Positions 5,581-6,098 of a DNA stretch of 6,098 nucleotides are shown here, one piece after another (position 1 is the stretch's first letter; every line of letters starts with the position of its first letter). Source of the stretch: an uncultured Thermoleophilia bacterium (GTDB lineage Bacteria > Actinomycetota > Thermoleophilia > UBA2241); the NCBI GenBank assembly GCA_903912585.1, contig CAIWHY010000156.1, positions 1 through 6,098 on the forward strand, given 5' to 3'. Made by a program: the position numbers and the translations under genes. The notes beneath the pieces are model-generated. The model was not told the DNA's origin and did no database searches. It saw only the letters and a program-made list of their open reading frames with translations.

Positions 5581-6098
5581 GTGAGCGGGCGCCAGACGCT
5601 CGGCTGGCGCTCGGCCCGCCAGAAGCGCCGCTACTCGCGCGGCATGGACCTCGTGGAAGCACGGCTGCAGGCCGCCGCGGCGGGCTACCCCGGCGCGCTC
5701 GGCGACGCCTGCCGCGCGACCTTGGCCGCCGGCGGCAAGCGCGTGCGGCCGCTGCTCACGCTGCTGTGCGCGCGGCGCGACGCGGAGCTGGCCGAGCCGG
5801 TACTCCGCGCTGCCGCATCAGTCGAGCTTCTCCACATGGCGACGCTCGTGCACGACGACATCCTCGACCGCGCGGAACTGCGCCGTGGGCGCGCCACCGT
5901 GGCGCACGAGTTCGGCGCCGACATCGCGGTATCGTCGGGCAACTACCTGCTGGCGCGCGCCTTCACGGAGCTGGTGGGCGCCGGCGACGCCGCAGCCGTC
6001 GCCGTGCTCAGCGCCGCCGCCGTCGGGCTGTCCGAAGGTGAGGTGCTCCAGCGTGACGACGCGCGCCGGTTGTCGGTCACGGCGGCCGACTACGAACG
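5581..6098 (+). CDS. Long-chain polyprenyl diphosphate synthase, 3' partial
   Basis: N-terminal 172 residues of a trans-prenyltransferase, which condenses isopentenyl diphosphate onto an allylic primer to build the quinone side chain. Visible motifs: GGKRVRP at residues 51-57 (diphosphate/IPP contact), then LLHMATLVHDDILDRAELRRG with the first aspartate-rich motif DDILD at 92-96, and GNYLLARAF around residue 121, followed by LSEGEVLQ. The second aspartate-rich motif would lie past the window end, and no stop occurs before 6098. GTG 5581 is chosen because it overlaps the TGA of a tiny upstream reading frame and gives a family-like N-terminus; ATG 5644 is a reasonable alternative. It follows the methyltransferase by 19 bases. 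Lying next to UbiE/MenG it most likely supplies the menaquinone tail; chain length cannot be read from this fragment. Confidence 0.9.
   Translation, partial: MSGRQTLGWRSARQKRRYSRGMDLVEARLQAAAAGYPGALGDACRATLAAGGKRVRPLLTLLCARRDAELAEPVLRAAASVELLHMATLVHDDILDRAELRRGRATVAHEFGADIAVSSGNYLLARAFTELVGAGDAAAVAVLSAAAVGLSEGEVLQRDDARRLSVTAADYE

Noticed and set aside
5766..6041. + strand open frame inside the polyprenyl synthase
   Set aside because: It is an Arg-rich shadow; the overlapping frame from 5581 carries GGKR and DDxxD motifs and runs to the window end.

Overview
The window is strongly G+C-rich DNA with seven closely packed genes, all on the + strand. The first and last genes run off the window. 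It looks like one transcription unit, or two adjacent ones, joining a respiratory electron-transfer module (about 1-4136) to a menaquinone/isoprenoid biosynthesis module (4171-6098). The base composition, the very small gaps, the GTG and other non-ATG starts, and the pairing of multiheme cytochromes with a UbiX/UbiE/polyprenyl synthase set suggest an anaerobic or facultative high-G+C bacterium. An uncultured Actinomycetota lineage is my best guess, but the sequence alone does not prove it.

Layout: (1) 2-871, an integral-membrane di-haem cytochrome b, open at the left edge; (2) 927-1877, an exported multihaem c-type cytochrome with 11 canonical and 2 irregular haem motifs; (3) 1878-2921 and (4) 2925-4136, two membrane-anchored NapC/NirT-like paralogues with 12 and 16 haem motifs. 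Each of these has a tetrahaem head and a tail of repeated di-haem units marked by MPHP and W-x3-H. (5) 4171-4782, UbiX flavin prenyltransferase; (6) about 4779-5561, UbiE/MenG methyltransferase; (7) 5581-6098, the N-terminal part of a long-chain polyprenyl diphosphate synthase.

Working model (inference): the synthase makes the quinone side chain, UbiX supplies prenylated FMN for a UbiD-type decarboxylase not in this window, and MenG does the final methylation to menaquinone. The cytochrome b and the NapC/NirT-like proteins would exchange electrons with that menaquinone pool and pass them through up to 41 c-type haems to an extracytoplasmic acceptor. No terminal reductase, transposon, CRISPR array, tRNA or rRNA is visible.

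The most interesting points are the tandem MPHP di-haem repeats, the CXXCK-x-H motif at the presumed quinol-site haem of the 1878-2921 protein, the CX1CH and CX3CH motifs in the 927-1877 protein, and the absence of any ordinary start codon that would keep the conserved MenG N-terminus.
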